This document shows, piece by piece, positions 18,197-27,262 of a stretch of 30,438 bases of DNA. Each line of letters starts with the position of its first letter. The stretch's first letter is position 1. The DNA is from a virus. Location of the stretch: IMG/VR virus record IMGVR_UViG_3300031784_000136, positions 1 to 30,438 of that record; one strand, 5' to 3'. The position numbers and the translations under genes were made by a program. The notes below the pieces were generated by a model. The model made no database searches, had not been told where the DNA came from, and saw only the letters and a list, made by a program, of their open reading frames with translations.

Positions 18197-19483
18197 TTAG
18201 ATTAAGCCAGTAGTTGATCTACCACCGAGTGATCCACCTGATAGGCGGGTTGCTCCGATAGTTCCTGACTTACGTTGGAAGGCAAGTTGCTCTTCCTCAG
18301 TACGACGCTTGCGAAGTTCTGATGCAGTTCCACGGAACTGTTCTTCTTCGAGCATCGTTTGGATACCTGATCTAATTGCTGTATCCGATTTACCAGCATA
18401 GTCACCAGCACGGCGACCATAGATACCTTCAAGTTTAGTCAAAGGATTAAGTTGCTGGGCAATAGTTTCATAGCCTTTGGATGCAGTTATTTCTGCTTCT
18501 AATTCGTTACCTGATCCAGCAGCAAGTTGTTCAATTCTTGTCTTATCAAATGCGATACCGGAATCGGCGCGCTTGATTGCTTGCTTAGCAAATGCTACGT
18601 TAGTTCTGCGTCTATTTAATTCGTCTTGTCCAATTTCAGGATCTGCATAGAAGTCTTTAAGATCCTGTGCGCTATTGATGAATCCCATAGCCTGTAAGGC
18701 TTTGACGTTATTAGGATCTGCTTCTGCAGTTTTAAGCGTAGCGGCAGCAAATCGTTCATCTAGGTCTGTAATTCTTACACCATTTTGGATATACTTTTTG
18801 AGAGAGTCCTGAGATGCAAACTTAGTACTGAAACCAGTTTTAGCAACTAAATCTTTTACTCCTAGAGCAAAGTCCATAAGATACTTAGGAGTTTTACGTG
18901 CATCTCCTACAAGTCCTTCTCCGAGAGAGGTGAACTCTGCATAGAACGGGGAACTTAACTTATTGCCTTTGCGGGTTGTAAAATCTTTGAAGTTATAAAG
19001 GATCTCTACGGCGCTGGTATAACCAGCAGCATCGTTGTTAAAGTCTCCATCGTCAACAAGAGCCTGGACGAAAGAGATAGAACCTTCAATAATATTTGCT
19101 GGGAAGCCTAGATCAACTAACTTCTGACGGATAAGTTGACGGCTGCTAGTTGGAGGTGCTGTTACTTTATTTGTAAAAGGATTTACAATGCTTCCAGTAA
19201 CAGCCATAGTTTCTTTGGCTGATGTACGCGCTGCTGCAGCCGCTGTACGAGTTTCAGTAACATTGGTTTGCAACTCTGTAGATAGAGTAGAAAGTTGCGC
19301 CTGAGTATCCTCAGCAATAGCAAGTCTAGCGTTTTGAATTTCAATCAAAGCCTGTGCTTGAGCAAGCGGTGTCTTTGCAGCGTTGTACTTAGACTGAGAG
19401 GTAGCAAGATTTACTTGTTGCTTTACCTGCTCTGGATTAAGTTTAGACTTGGTTGAACCAGTCTCTGCTGGTGCTTTAGCCAT
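18197..19483 (-). CDS. Large helical virion protein (candidate internal/ejection protein)
   Basis: The product has 428 residues, nearly all helical. Residues 10-95 are Gln/Ala-rich coiled-coil-like (AQALIEIQNARLAIAEDTQA and TELQTNVTETRTAAAAARTS). A central globular part (about 110-215) carries SRQLIRQKLVDLGFPANII. The C-terminal part holds RTEEEQLAFQRKSGT and a Gly/Ser tail. It lies in a trio of large helical genes between portal and scaffold. Candidate role: internal protein ejected with DNA to form a conduit, inferred from location and helical content. No catalytic motif is seen. TAATG coupling to the gene above. Confidence 0.65.
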   Translation of the reverse strand: MAKAPAETGSTKSKLNPEQVKQQVNLATSQSKYNAAKTPLAQAQALIEIQNARLAIAEDTQAQLSTLSTELQTNVTETRTAAAAARTSAKETMAVTGSIVNPFTNKVTAPPTSSRQLIRQKLVDLGFPANIIEGSISFVQALVDDGDFNNDAAGYTSAVEILYNFKDFTTRKGNKLSSPFYAEFTSLGEGLVGDARKTPKYLMDFALGVKDLVAKTGFSTKFASQDSLKKYIQNGVRITDLDERFAAATLKTAEADPNNVKALQAMGFINSAQDLKDFYADPEIGQDELNRRRTNVAFAKQAIKRADSGIAFDKTRIEQLAAGSGNELEAEITASKGYETIAQQLNPLTKLEGIYGRRAGDYAGKSDTAIRSGIQTMLEEEQFRGTASELRKRRTEEEQLAFQRKSGTIGATRLSGGSLGGRSTTGLI

Positions 19484-20676
19484 TACTTAAACCCCTTTTC
19501 AAAAGCATCTGAAATAGTCATGGCAAGTTGTCTGCCAGTTGGACTAGAATCAAATTCAGGTTGTGACTGTGCAAACTTCTCAAGTTCGGAAGCGTTCATA
19601 GCGCGAACTGTCTTTCCGTCGTTGAAGTTGAGCACTTGATTTAGGCGCTTATCGTTGTAAGCGATATTTACTCCTAGGTAACTGCTGAGAGCCTGTGCTG
19701 CTGGTTGAGCAACAGTTCTAACATCTGTGCCAGCGGCAAGTTGTTCAGCAAGTCCAGGATAGAGTTGAGCGGCTGCAGTACGAACACCAGCAAGTTTGGC
19801 GTCAATCTTCTGCTTGTAGATGCCTTCATCTCCTGTGCCGATTGCTTCTGCGGCAAATGAAATGATCTCATTCATTGGTGGCTCAGCAAGTAAGTTATCA
19901 CGGTAGACGCGCTTGATATCATCAATAACGGTCTTAACTCGACCACTCTCTTCTTCACCAGTAATGTTGTAGTTATCCTTCAAGAAGCCAGCGATAAACT
20001 GATCTTGTTCTTCCTGTGTAAAACCCTTACCTGTGGTAACGCTCTTGGAAGTAGCAGAAGTGCTACCAGTGCCAGCGCCTGCGCTTGTCCCAGTGGTAGT
20101 AGTTTTAGCCAATTGAATCTGTGCTTCTTTGTTAAACTTATTCTTAAATGACTCGATCTGCTTGTTATCTGGCATAGTTCCAAATGCTTCGTAGTATGCT
20201 TTAGAAAGGATGCTTTCAGCATCTGTAGAGTCAATCATCTGCAAGGCAGTAGATACGGACTTTGAGAACTTCGGGCCTGAGTTTGATGAAGCGTATGGGC
20301 TTTGGGCATATCGCTCAAGCCAAGTCTGCCAGTCAACACCTGTGAGGTATGCACTCTGGTATACGTCTTTAATTGCAGTTAAGTCTTTAGGATCTACTTG
20401 ATTAAGTGGGCCAGTTCCTTTTGAAAGTCCAGACTTACGAATAAGAGCCTGCATGTACGCATAGTCACTCATACCTGGCTTAATTGTTGAACTGACTCTC
20501 ATAGCGTCAAATTCTTTACCAGCAATTTCAGCAAAGGCTTCTGGCTGCATGGAAAAAGCATTAAAATATACGCTACCTTCTGCACGGATAGCAGCAAGTG
20601 CTTGAGCATCTCTAGATGCTTGATCTCCCATTAAACCAGACTGTGTGCTTGTTGGAGTACCATAATAATACGTCAT
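19483..20676 (-). CDS. Large helical virion protein (candidate internal/ejection protein)
   Basis: The product has 397 residues. A Tyr-rich start (MTYYYGTPTS) leads into a helical domain (about 25-190), then a flexible Thr/Ser/Gly linker (TTTTGTSAGAGTGSTSATSK, about 192-215), then a second helical domain (about 218-397). The two-domain layout with linker, and position directly after the 1970-aa gene, suggest a partner of that protein in the virion. AGGAG before the ATG lies inside the last codons of the 1970-aa gene. No enzymatic motif is seen. I do not recognise the family. Confidence 0.65.
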   Translation of the reverse strand: MTYYYGTPTSTQSGLMGDQASRDAQALAAIRAEGSVYFNAFSMQPEAFAEIAGKEFDAMRVSSTIKPGMSDYAYMQALIRKSGLSKGTGPLNQVDPKDLTAIKDVYQSAYLTGVDWQTWLERYAQSPYASSNSGPKFSKSVSTALQMIDSTDAESILSKAYYEAFGTMPDNKQIESFKNKFNKEAQIQLAKTTTTGTSAGAGTGSTSATSKSVTTGKGFTQEEQDQFIAGFLKDNYNITGEEESGRVKTVIDDIKRVYRDNLLAEPPMNEIISFAAEAIGTGDEGIYKQKIDAKLAGVRTAAAQLYPGLAEQLAAGTDVRTVAQPAAQALSSYLGVNIAYNDKRLNQVLNFNDGKTVRAMNASELEKFAQSQPEFDSSPTGRQLAMTISDAFEKGFK

Positions 20677-20677
20677 G

Positions 20678-23600
20678 TTATTCTCCTGTCTTTTTCAAAA
20701 GGTTTGCAAATACTGAGTAGTACATACGGGAAAACGCTGGGTTCTGCTGCATTAATTGGTTTCCAAGTAACTGTAACTCTTCTCTGTATTTGGTATTTAG
20801 CCAGAAAGAACTTCCTAAGTCTGGCTGAGGTGCAAGACGGGTATCTTGAAGTGATGTAATGCGTTGCTGATAAGCCTCGTAGAACTCTTGAGTTTCTTTG
20901 TAGATAGGGGATGCCTTGAACGCATCAACCTCAAGTGCTCTACCAATTGCTGCGGCACGAGACTCTTGACGACCTACTAGAACGCTAGATACTGGGCGTG
21001 TGCCACCGTATCTCTTGTTAAGTTCAACTACCTGATCTTTGTACCAGATATCTGAATATCTATTGAGCGCCTGTTCGTTTGAAATCTCAGACAACTCCAT
21101 GTTGTATACAAGTTCTGTAGCAGCAGATTGTAGTTCCTCTGACGATAGTTTCTCACGACGGCTAGTAGATAACTGCCAGTTGTAATATGAAACAGCGGCT
21201 TCTCCGCCAGGGAAGAAATATGGAACAATATCTGCGTTACGAGTAGCATACTCTTTGGCTATCTCAGGGTTCTGATTTAAGAAGCCCCAAGCATCTTCTG
21301 TACCTGTAACGGACTTTGTAGATCCGCTGAGGATAACCATAAGGTTCTTGATGCCATACTGGTCAGCAAATTCTTTAATTGCTTCCTCGTAATCACCAGG
21401 ATTAGCCTTTGAGATATCGTCCCAGTTCTTGTATAACTGAGTCATTGTAATAAAGTTATACTTGTTATCAGCACCCTTGATAGATGCAAGTACTTCCTGA
21501 GAAGGTGTAGCAGGTGCGATACTCTGGAATATGGCAGTCATAAGCGATGTCCAACGAGACATAGATTGTGCTTTTTCAAACAACTCATTACGAGTAGTAT
21601 TGTTAGCAAATGGGTTATCACCAAAGTCACCTGTTGAGGCTAGATAGCCTGCCCAGTCTTTAGTGTTACGCTCAATCTGCTCACTATTGTTTGTCGCTAG
21701 CAAGAACGATTTGTTAAGCCATGAAGGAAGCACTGTGTCTGTAACAGACTTTGGCTCACCAAATGGGAAAATCCATTCACGCGCTATATCCCAAACAGGG
21801 CCAAATGCATGTGATTTACCACTAGCAAGATATCCTATTTGAGCAACTGGGCCAATACCAGGCATACCTGGGTTAACTGATCCGAATGCAAGGTTAAGTG
21901 ACTGTACTGGCGCTGTTAATTGAAGCGCATCTTTGTCGGTCATACTCTTACCAGCGAATGCACTAAAGAGTCCACCAACCATCGGATAACGGAAACGAAG
22001 TGTTCCATATTCATCCTTGTAAAAGAAACCTTGTCCTTCTTCGTACTCAGTTCCAGTCAGGTCATAGATTGCGCTAGTTCCTGGTTTAGTCAAAGAATCG
22101 TATGCTTTAGCAAACTTATATACCTGACGAGGGTTTTTAGCGGCTAGAGTACCCCACTGTTTAATAGTATTGAAGTGCGCTTGAATAAATGGGAAAAAAA
22201 TACGCACACTATTTGCAGCATTATTTTGACGTGCAGCATCATAGAATAGATTGCGAGTATATTCACCAGCCATACGAGCAGCAGTGCTGTGTGCGTCTTG
22301 ATAAGTCATTACTGTAGGAAGTGGGTTCTTCTCACGACGTTTAATCTCACGTTGAATAATTGTAAGCGTTGGGTGCTTCTTGCCTAGAGGCCTTACTTTT
22401 CCATTTGCCAAGCGTGAGCGAATAGGCGCTAAAGTCTTAGTTGCCTCACCTCTTAGACGAATTAAATCATCTAGTCCAAGTCCAGGAGCATATCTTCCAA
22501 TATGATCCCAATATGACATTCTAAATTCAGGGCCGTACCCAGCAATATTTTCTGCTTTAGCGGAAAGAGCAAAGAAGCCATCAACAGCCCGCTTTAGAAT
22601 GCTAGAGTTATCTTGCAACCAAGCCTTGCTATCAGCAAAGATAGCCATAGATCCTGGCATCTCATCTGCTGGGAAAGCCTGTTCTAACTGCTTGCGGAAA
22701 GTTGCTTCTGCCTTAGAGCCTTCTTCTACAGAAAGTGAGTTCTTGTAGCGAGGCATACGGATAACCATAGGTGTGCCGCTTGTTGTAGGAAGTGTTACCA
22801 CTCCATCAGCAAGTAACTTACGTATATAGATACCACGTTGTCCAGTACCCATAAGGTTGTTTAGTGCTGTCTGGTATGAAGCACTTGAGGCTGGATCAAA
22901 TAGCCAGTTACGCAGACCTTCTGTGTTAATGTTCTTGTATGAGAACTCAGCCTCAGGATCTCTCAAGAATATATCGGCAAAGTCTGAAACTTTACGATTA
23001 CCGCGACTTACGCGAGATCCATTGTAGATTTCTTCAATAATATTTGTACGCTCAACATCGTTAATAACGATTGGCTCATTGTTGGCTAGTTTCTTGACTA
23101 GATCATCTTGTAGTTGCTTGGTATCTGCCTTAGCAACCAACTGCATCATATCATCTAGGTTAAAGCGCGAAAGAGTAGTAGAAAAAGCCTTATGGAAGTT
23201 AGGATCTGTAGATCCAACAACCTTATATACTTTACCAACTAAACGAGTCTTAACATCTACTGAGCGCATATCGCCAGCAGATACGTTGCGAGACATGAAT
23301 GTTAGATACTCATCTACAGCCTCAGTCATTAACTTAGCGCTTTCGGGATTTTTGAAATCATTACCCATAATATCGTTGCCGTATCTAGCAATATGCGTCG
23401 CTAACTTCTGCATAGCATTGCCTTGAGGGTTTGCAATCATCATTGAGATATAGCCAATTGGATGTGAAAGCAGTGTTTCGTGTCCAGATAGATACTGGCG
23501 GAATTGCATTTCCCCAACGTTACGAACTAAGTATGAAATACGGAATGCTAACTGTGCGGTACGCCATACTTCGTTGAACTCTGTGCTTACCTGTTCTAAA

Positions 23601-26590
23601 GCAGCACGGCTTCCAACAAGTTTTCTATTGGCTTCATATTTCTTAACTGCACGATAGATAGGCTTAGTATCTGGTAAACGGACTACATCATCCATAAACT
23701 GATGAGCATATACTGCCCCAGTCATAGGTATTTCTATTCCATCTTGGATAAGAACACCAGGAAGTGTTCCATCTACGATAGCCGCGTTAGCGTATTGAGT
23801 CATTAAAGCCTTATCATCGCCAGCAAGTTTTAACTCTTTGGCAAGTAAGTCTTTAAGTTCTTGGCTCTTTGGATTGACTGAATCTACAATTGCTTCTTGA
23901 GCCTTGATAAAGGCATCGTCAATAATCTTGCTTCGTACGGCACTTAGGCTGCGTGTAGTTGTAGCACTTGCTGAAACCAACTTGTTTAATGTTTCATCAA
24001 TAAGTTCTTGCGGTACACGAGCAGTACCCATCCACTCTGAAAGACCTTTACCTAGTCTATCTAGGTCATCAAGTGGTAGCACTTTAGAGCGCGCATACTG
24101 CTTACTAAGGATCCTTTCCATCGTCTCAACAGCCTTCATAGCCTTAGCATTAACTGGCATGGTTGACTTGAGCATAGGAACAGAACCTAGAGCGGCTTGA
24201 CCACGGAGAGTTAGGCTACGTGCAAGTTGTGGATCTGTTGTAGCAGCAGCCATGTGTGCGCGTAATACGCCTAACACTTCATCTGATGTCTCTGCTTTGG
24301 CTAGAGCGCCTGCAACTTCTAGATCAATCTTATTGTTAAATAAACGCAATACACGAGCAGCGCTTGTTTCTGCTGCAAGAACCTCTGCTACAATAGCAAA
24401 GCGCTTGCCTAGTAACCACTCATTAACCTTAGATATATCACCAGCAATAGGGCCACCGATGCCATCTACAAGTCCAGCCTCAGCCATATAGATTTCTTTA
24501 AGGAAACGCTGATCGCCAATTTCTAAATCTAAATCCATAACACTTTTAAGTTTAGTGTTTTCAGGATTGTTTACAATCTGTGCAACAAGATCAGGATCTT
24601 TAGATACATACTGACGTAGTATTTGGATCTCACGCAACTTCTTGTTGGTGATCTCACGCTTTTCAGCAGCAGCATCACGGGCTTTGCGCGCCTTTTCTAC
24701 TGCCTTTTTAGCATCTTGAATAGCCTTAGGAGCGTCTAATATAACCCCTGGAGTCATGCTATCTGCTAAGAACTGGCTAACATTTACGGCTTTGGCTGCA
24801 ACGATGTCTTTATTAACAATAGCAATACCGCCAGTGCCGCCATGGATTGCACGAATGTTTGCAAAGGCGTCAACTTTCCAGATATCTTCAATCATATTTG
24901 TAAGCAAGCCTACAGCGTGCTGATTTTTGGTATCTCCTACAGTTTTAATAACAGTAGCAAGAGTTTCTGTAACCTCATCTTGGTTAAAACCTAGAAGTGA
25001 ATCGATATGCTTAGTAGTCTGGATCTTTCTTGCTGCATCGCGTGTGGCTTTAGGCAAAGTTGTATCATTTGTGACTTCTACAATGCGATCATACAGTTTA
25101 GAACGGCGTAGTAATTCCGCATTAACTTCATCTAAAGATGCGTTTGCAAAATCTGCAGTTAAATCAAGAACATTTACTTCTGATTTGGTCAGAGATAGCG
25201 CGTACTCGTCCATGTTCTGCGCTGAAAGAGCAAATCCTGATGGCTTTGGTAATTCTTCTACAACGAATGCACCAGGAAAGGCTTTGTTTGTGTTGGTAAA
25301 GTCAGCGGATAGTTGTGATAATCCACGGATAATGTTATCTTGTTCTCCAGATATAACTGAATCGCCCAAGAATTTAGTAATCTTCTCGTCACCTAGTTCA
25401 GGAGCAACCTTAGATGTGGCCGCTTCTACTGCATCATAGTGCTTTGTGAGTTGTAGGTTCTCTGCTTCTACAAGTATGCGTTCTGCTTCTGTGAGTCTTT
25501 CGTCAGCGCGCATGTAATGGTTATCAACTGCGCGTGTAATCTTACCTGCAGCATTTTTACGAGCCTTGATAAGTTCTTTTTCAGTCTTTGTAGGATTAAG
25601 AGTGTTGCGAATTTCCGCTTCTTTTAGTGCGCGTTGTTCTGCTTGAGCAATTGCTTTGCTCTCAGCAAATTTACGACCTTTGCGAGCAACACCGGTGAGT
25701 CCAGGAGTAAATGCTTCTTCCTTAAAACCTTTTAGGCCCTTACCTGTTGCTAGTGCTTTTCCACCGCGAATTAATGGAACTACCCCAAGGGTAGCATACG
25801 ATGTTGGATCTGCAAGCACATTGAGTGTTGCGTCAATAAGACCAGATGCTGTCTTGTATAAAGTGCTGTTTGGATCTGCACCTAGAGTAGATAATGATGC
25901 ACGACCAATAGTAAATGATTGTCCATTGACTCGACCAAAGGATTGCATAGCCTTTGCTTGCTGTTTTCCTACGCGAGAAGTTGGATCAATAAAGAAACCA
26001 GAACCAGTGCTAATGCCACCACCGTCAAAGGTGTCTCTTACGAGTGCGCCTAGTCCTACGGTTTCGCCTACAAGCATAGTTGCTGGATTAAGGTTCTTAA
26101 TAAATTCCTTACCAGCACCCTTTTCGCCTTGCATAACTGCATAAGCGTCGCGTCCTACCGTAGTAATGTAGTCATACGGTGCGCGTAACGTTGTAAATCC
26201 TACACGGCTTGCGCCTTTAACAGTGCCATATACGGCATCTCTTACTGTTCCAAATAATGATTTATCTTTATCAAAGGTAGATGGAAGTTTTTCCACTGCA
26301 GTTGCTGCACGGATAGTCTTGTTAATTCCATCAAGCGTTGTTACTTTATCAATTCCTGGTGTATCTGCGTTAGCGCCAGCCTTGATAAGACCTACAACAA
26401 CTTCCTTGCTGAGAAAAGGATACTTACGAGTAATCGAGGTAAAGTTCTGCAGTTCAGTACCATTAAGTGCAGCCATTTGCTGATTAATGATACGGTTAAG
26501 CATATCACCTTGGGTGTTGGCAAAAAGACTTGCGTTCTTTTTACTTTGAATTGAAGTTGGCTCGTATATCCCTAGGTCAATATCTGGCAC
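20678..26590 (-). CDS. Giant 1970-aa protein, candidate internal virion protein
   Basis: This single gene takes about a fifth of the window. The start is GTG at 26590, overlapping the upstream stop (TAGTG). The chain is mainly helical. A hydrophobic Gly-rich part (about 110-290) comes first. A highly charged coiled coil (AKKAVEKARKARDAAAEKRE) lies near 615-655. A conserved-looking helical core near 1020 holds FRISYLVRNVGEMQFRQYL. Near 1460 there is SVRIFFPFIQAHFNTIKQWG, then an aromatic-rich part to about 1700. I see no lysozyme, protease or nucleotide-binding motif. Such size next to the portal fits an ejected internal protein (T7 gp16 is a functional analogue, not a homologue) or a polyvalent protein injected to counter host defence. 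A tape measure is less likely, as it lies before the capsid gene and no tail-tube genes exist. Confidence 0.68.
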   Translation of the reverse strand: MPDIDLGIYEPTSIQSKKNASLFANTQGDMLNRIINQQMAALNGTELQNFTSITRKYPFLSKEVVVGLIKAGANADTPGIDKVTTLDGINKTIRAATAVEKLPSTFDKDKSLFGTVRDAVYGTVKGASRVGFTTLRAPYDYITTVGRDAYAVMQGEKGAGKEFIKNLNPATMLVGETVGLGALVRDTFDGGGISTGSGFFIDPTSRVGKQQAKAMQSFGRVNGQSFTIGRASLSTLGADPNSTLYKTASGLIDATLNVLADPTSYATLGVVPLIRGGKALATGKGLKGFKEEAFTPGLTGVARKGRKFAESKAIAQAEQRALKEAEIRNTLNPTKTEKELIKARKNAAGKITRAVDNHYMRADERLTEAERILVEAENLQLTKHYDAVEAATSKVAPELGDEKITKFLGDSVISGEQDNIIRGLSQLSADFTNTNKAFPGAFVVEELPKPSGFALSAQNMDEYALSLTKSEVNVLDLTADFANASLDEVNAELLRRSKLYDRIVEVTNDTTLPKATRDAARKIQTTKHIDSLLGFNQDEVTETLATVIKTVGDTKNQHAVGLLTNMIEDIWKVDAFANIRAIHGGTGGIAIVNKDIVAAKAVNVSQFLADSMTPGVILDAPKAIQDAKKAVEKARKARDAAAEKREITNKKLREIQILRQYVSKDPDLVAQIVNNPENTKLKSVMDLDLEIGDQRFLKEIYMAEAGLVDGIGGPIAGDISKVNEWLLGKRFAIVAEVLAAETSAARVLRLFNNKIDLEVAGALAKAETSDEVLGVLRAHMAAATTDPQLARSLTLRGQAALGSVPMLKSTMPVNAKAMKAVETMERILSKQYARSKVLPLDDLDRLGKGLSEWMGTARVPQELIDETLNKLVSASATTTRSLSAVRSKIIDDAFIKAQEAIVDSVNPKSQELKDLLAKELKLAGDDKALMTQYANAAIVDGTLPGVLIQDGIEIPMTGAVYAHQFMDDVVRLPDTKPIYRAVKKYEANRKLVGSRAALEQVSTEFNEVWRTAQLAFRISYLVRNVGEMQFRQYLSGHETLLSHPIGYISMMIANPQGNAMQKLATHIARYGNDIMGNDFKNPESAKLMTEAVDEYLTFMSRNVSAGDMRSVDVKTRLVGKVYKVVGSTDPNFHKAFSTTLSRFNLDDMMQLVAKADTKQLQDDLVKKLANNEPIVINDVERTNIIEEIYNGSRVSRGNRKVSDFADIFLRDPEAEFSYKNINTEGLRNWLFDPASSASYQTALNNLMGTGQRGIYIRKLLADGVVTLPTTSGTPMVIRMPRYKNSLSVEEGSKAEATFRKQLEQAFPADEMPGSMAIFADSKAWLQDNSSILKRAVDGFFALSAKAENIAGYGPEFRMSYWDHIGRYAPGLGLDDLIRLRGEATKTLAPIRSRLANGKVRPLGKKHPTLTIIQREIKRREKNPLPTVMTYQDAHSTAARMAGEYTRNLFYDAARQNNAANSVRIFFPFIQAHFNTIKQWGTLAAKNPRQVYKFAKAYDSLTKPGTSAIYDLTGTEYEEGQGFFYKDEYGTLRFRYPMVGGLFSAFAGKSMTDKDALQLTAPVQSLNLAFGSVNPGMPGIGPVAQIGYLASGKSHAFGPVWDIAREWIFPFGEPKSVTDTVLPSWLNKSFLLATNNSEQIERNTKDWAGYLASTGDFGDNPFANNTTRNELFEKAQSMSRWTSLMTAIFQSIAPATPSQEVLASIKGADNKYNFITMTQLYKNWDDISKANPGDYEEAIKEFADQYGIKNLMVILSGSTKSVTGTEDAWGFLNQNPEIAKEYATRNADIVPYFFPGGEAAVSYYNWQLSTSRREKLSSEELQSAATELVYNMELSEISNEQALNRYSDIWYKDQVVELNKRYGGTRPVSSVLVGRQESRAAAIGRALEVDAFKASPIYKETQEFYEAYQQRITSLQDTRLAPQPDLGSSFWLNTKYREELQLLGNQLMQQNPAFSRMYYSVFANLLKKTGE

Positions 26591-27027
26591 TAAAAGATAC
26601 CTTCTTCGTTATACGCCTCTACATATCGGCGTAGTTCAGGAGTTGGATAAGCAGCATACATAGCGCGTACTAGGACTGAACCTGCGTCTACGGAGTTAGA
26701 ATTAGCCATTAGATCGCTTGGTGACTTGCCAGGAGTTTGTCCACCCATACCGTCAGTATCTGGACGGTCAGGACTTCCTGGTGCAAAAGGGCTTACAACA
26801 TTAGTTGTTGGAGTACGCATCGCTGGATTAACACTTACTGCACTAGCGGTTCTAGACATAGCCCCACCCTGTGATAGTTCACGATTAACTTTTGCAGTGC
26901 CACGAGGAGCACCTGTTGCGTTAGCCATGTTGGCTTCACGCTGTACGCGCTGTGTGCGTTCTACAATGTTTTGATCTGTGCGAGATGAGTTCTTGCCAAC
27001 ACCTGATACTTTTTGCTGAATTGCCAT
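26590..27027 (-). CDS. Small disordered protein upstream of the giant gene (145 aa)
   Basis: The product has 145 residues. Residues 1-105 are Arg/Gln/Asn-rich and low in hydrophobics, with a Pro/Gly segment (PFAPGSPDRPDTDGMGGQTP), and probably disordered. The last 35 residues form a compact helical end (VLVRAMYAAYPTPELRRYVE). A short C-terminal anchor helix on a disordered chain recalls scaffold-like or portal-bound proteins. The stop overlaps the GTG of the giant gene. No family is recognised. Confidence 0.65.
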   Translation of the reverse strand: MAIQQKVSGVGKNSSRTDQNIVERTQRVQREANMANATGAPRGTAKVNRELSQGGAMSRTASAVSVNPAMRTPTTNVVSPFAPGSPDRPDTDGMGGQTPGKSPSDLMANSNSVDAGSVLVRAMYAAYPTPELRRYVEAYNEEGIF

Positions 27028-27030
27028 GTA

Positions 27031-27258
27031 TTAGTCCTCATCATCGTCATCGTCATATGGTTCATCGCTAATTTTTTCTAGCGGTTTAACTGGGAGTATC
27101 CAAGAAGGAAAAGAGTCTTTATCAAGTATCATCCAGTACGCCATGTCTGTAGAAAATCCAGCACGACGTAATGATTTGTACCACTCGTTCAAAGAAATTG
27201 CGTAAGCATCCATAGCAGAATAAGTATCTAAGTCAATGACTTTTTTACGTGGTGCCAT
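27031..27258 (-). CDS. Small acidic-tailed protein after the portal (75 aa)
   Basis: The product has 75 residues. A helical body (DAYAISLNEWYKSLRRAGFS, MAYWMILDKDSFPSWILP) ends in a run of acidic residues (YDDDDDED). Start at 27258 follows the portal stop by four bases, and GGGATAG lies just before it. Short proteins with this N-E-W-Y-K-S-L-R-R and W-M-I-like pattern sit next to portal genes in actinophages, as I recall. Role unknown; a portal- or packaging-linked factor is possible. Confidence 0.7.
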   Translation of the reverse strand: MAPRKKVIDLDTYSAMDAYAISLNEWYKSLRRAGFSTDMAYWMILDKDSFPSWILPVKPLEKISDEPYDDDDDED

Positions 27259-27262
27259 TTTA

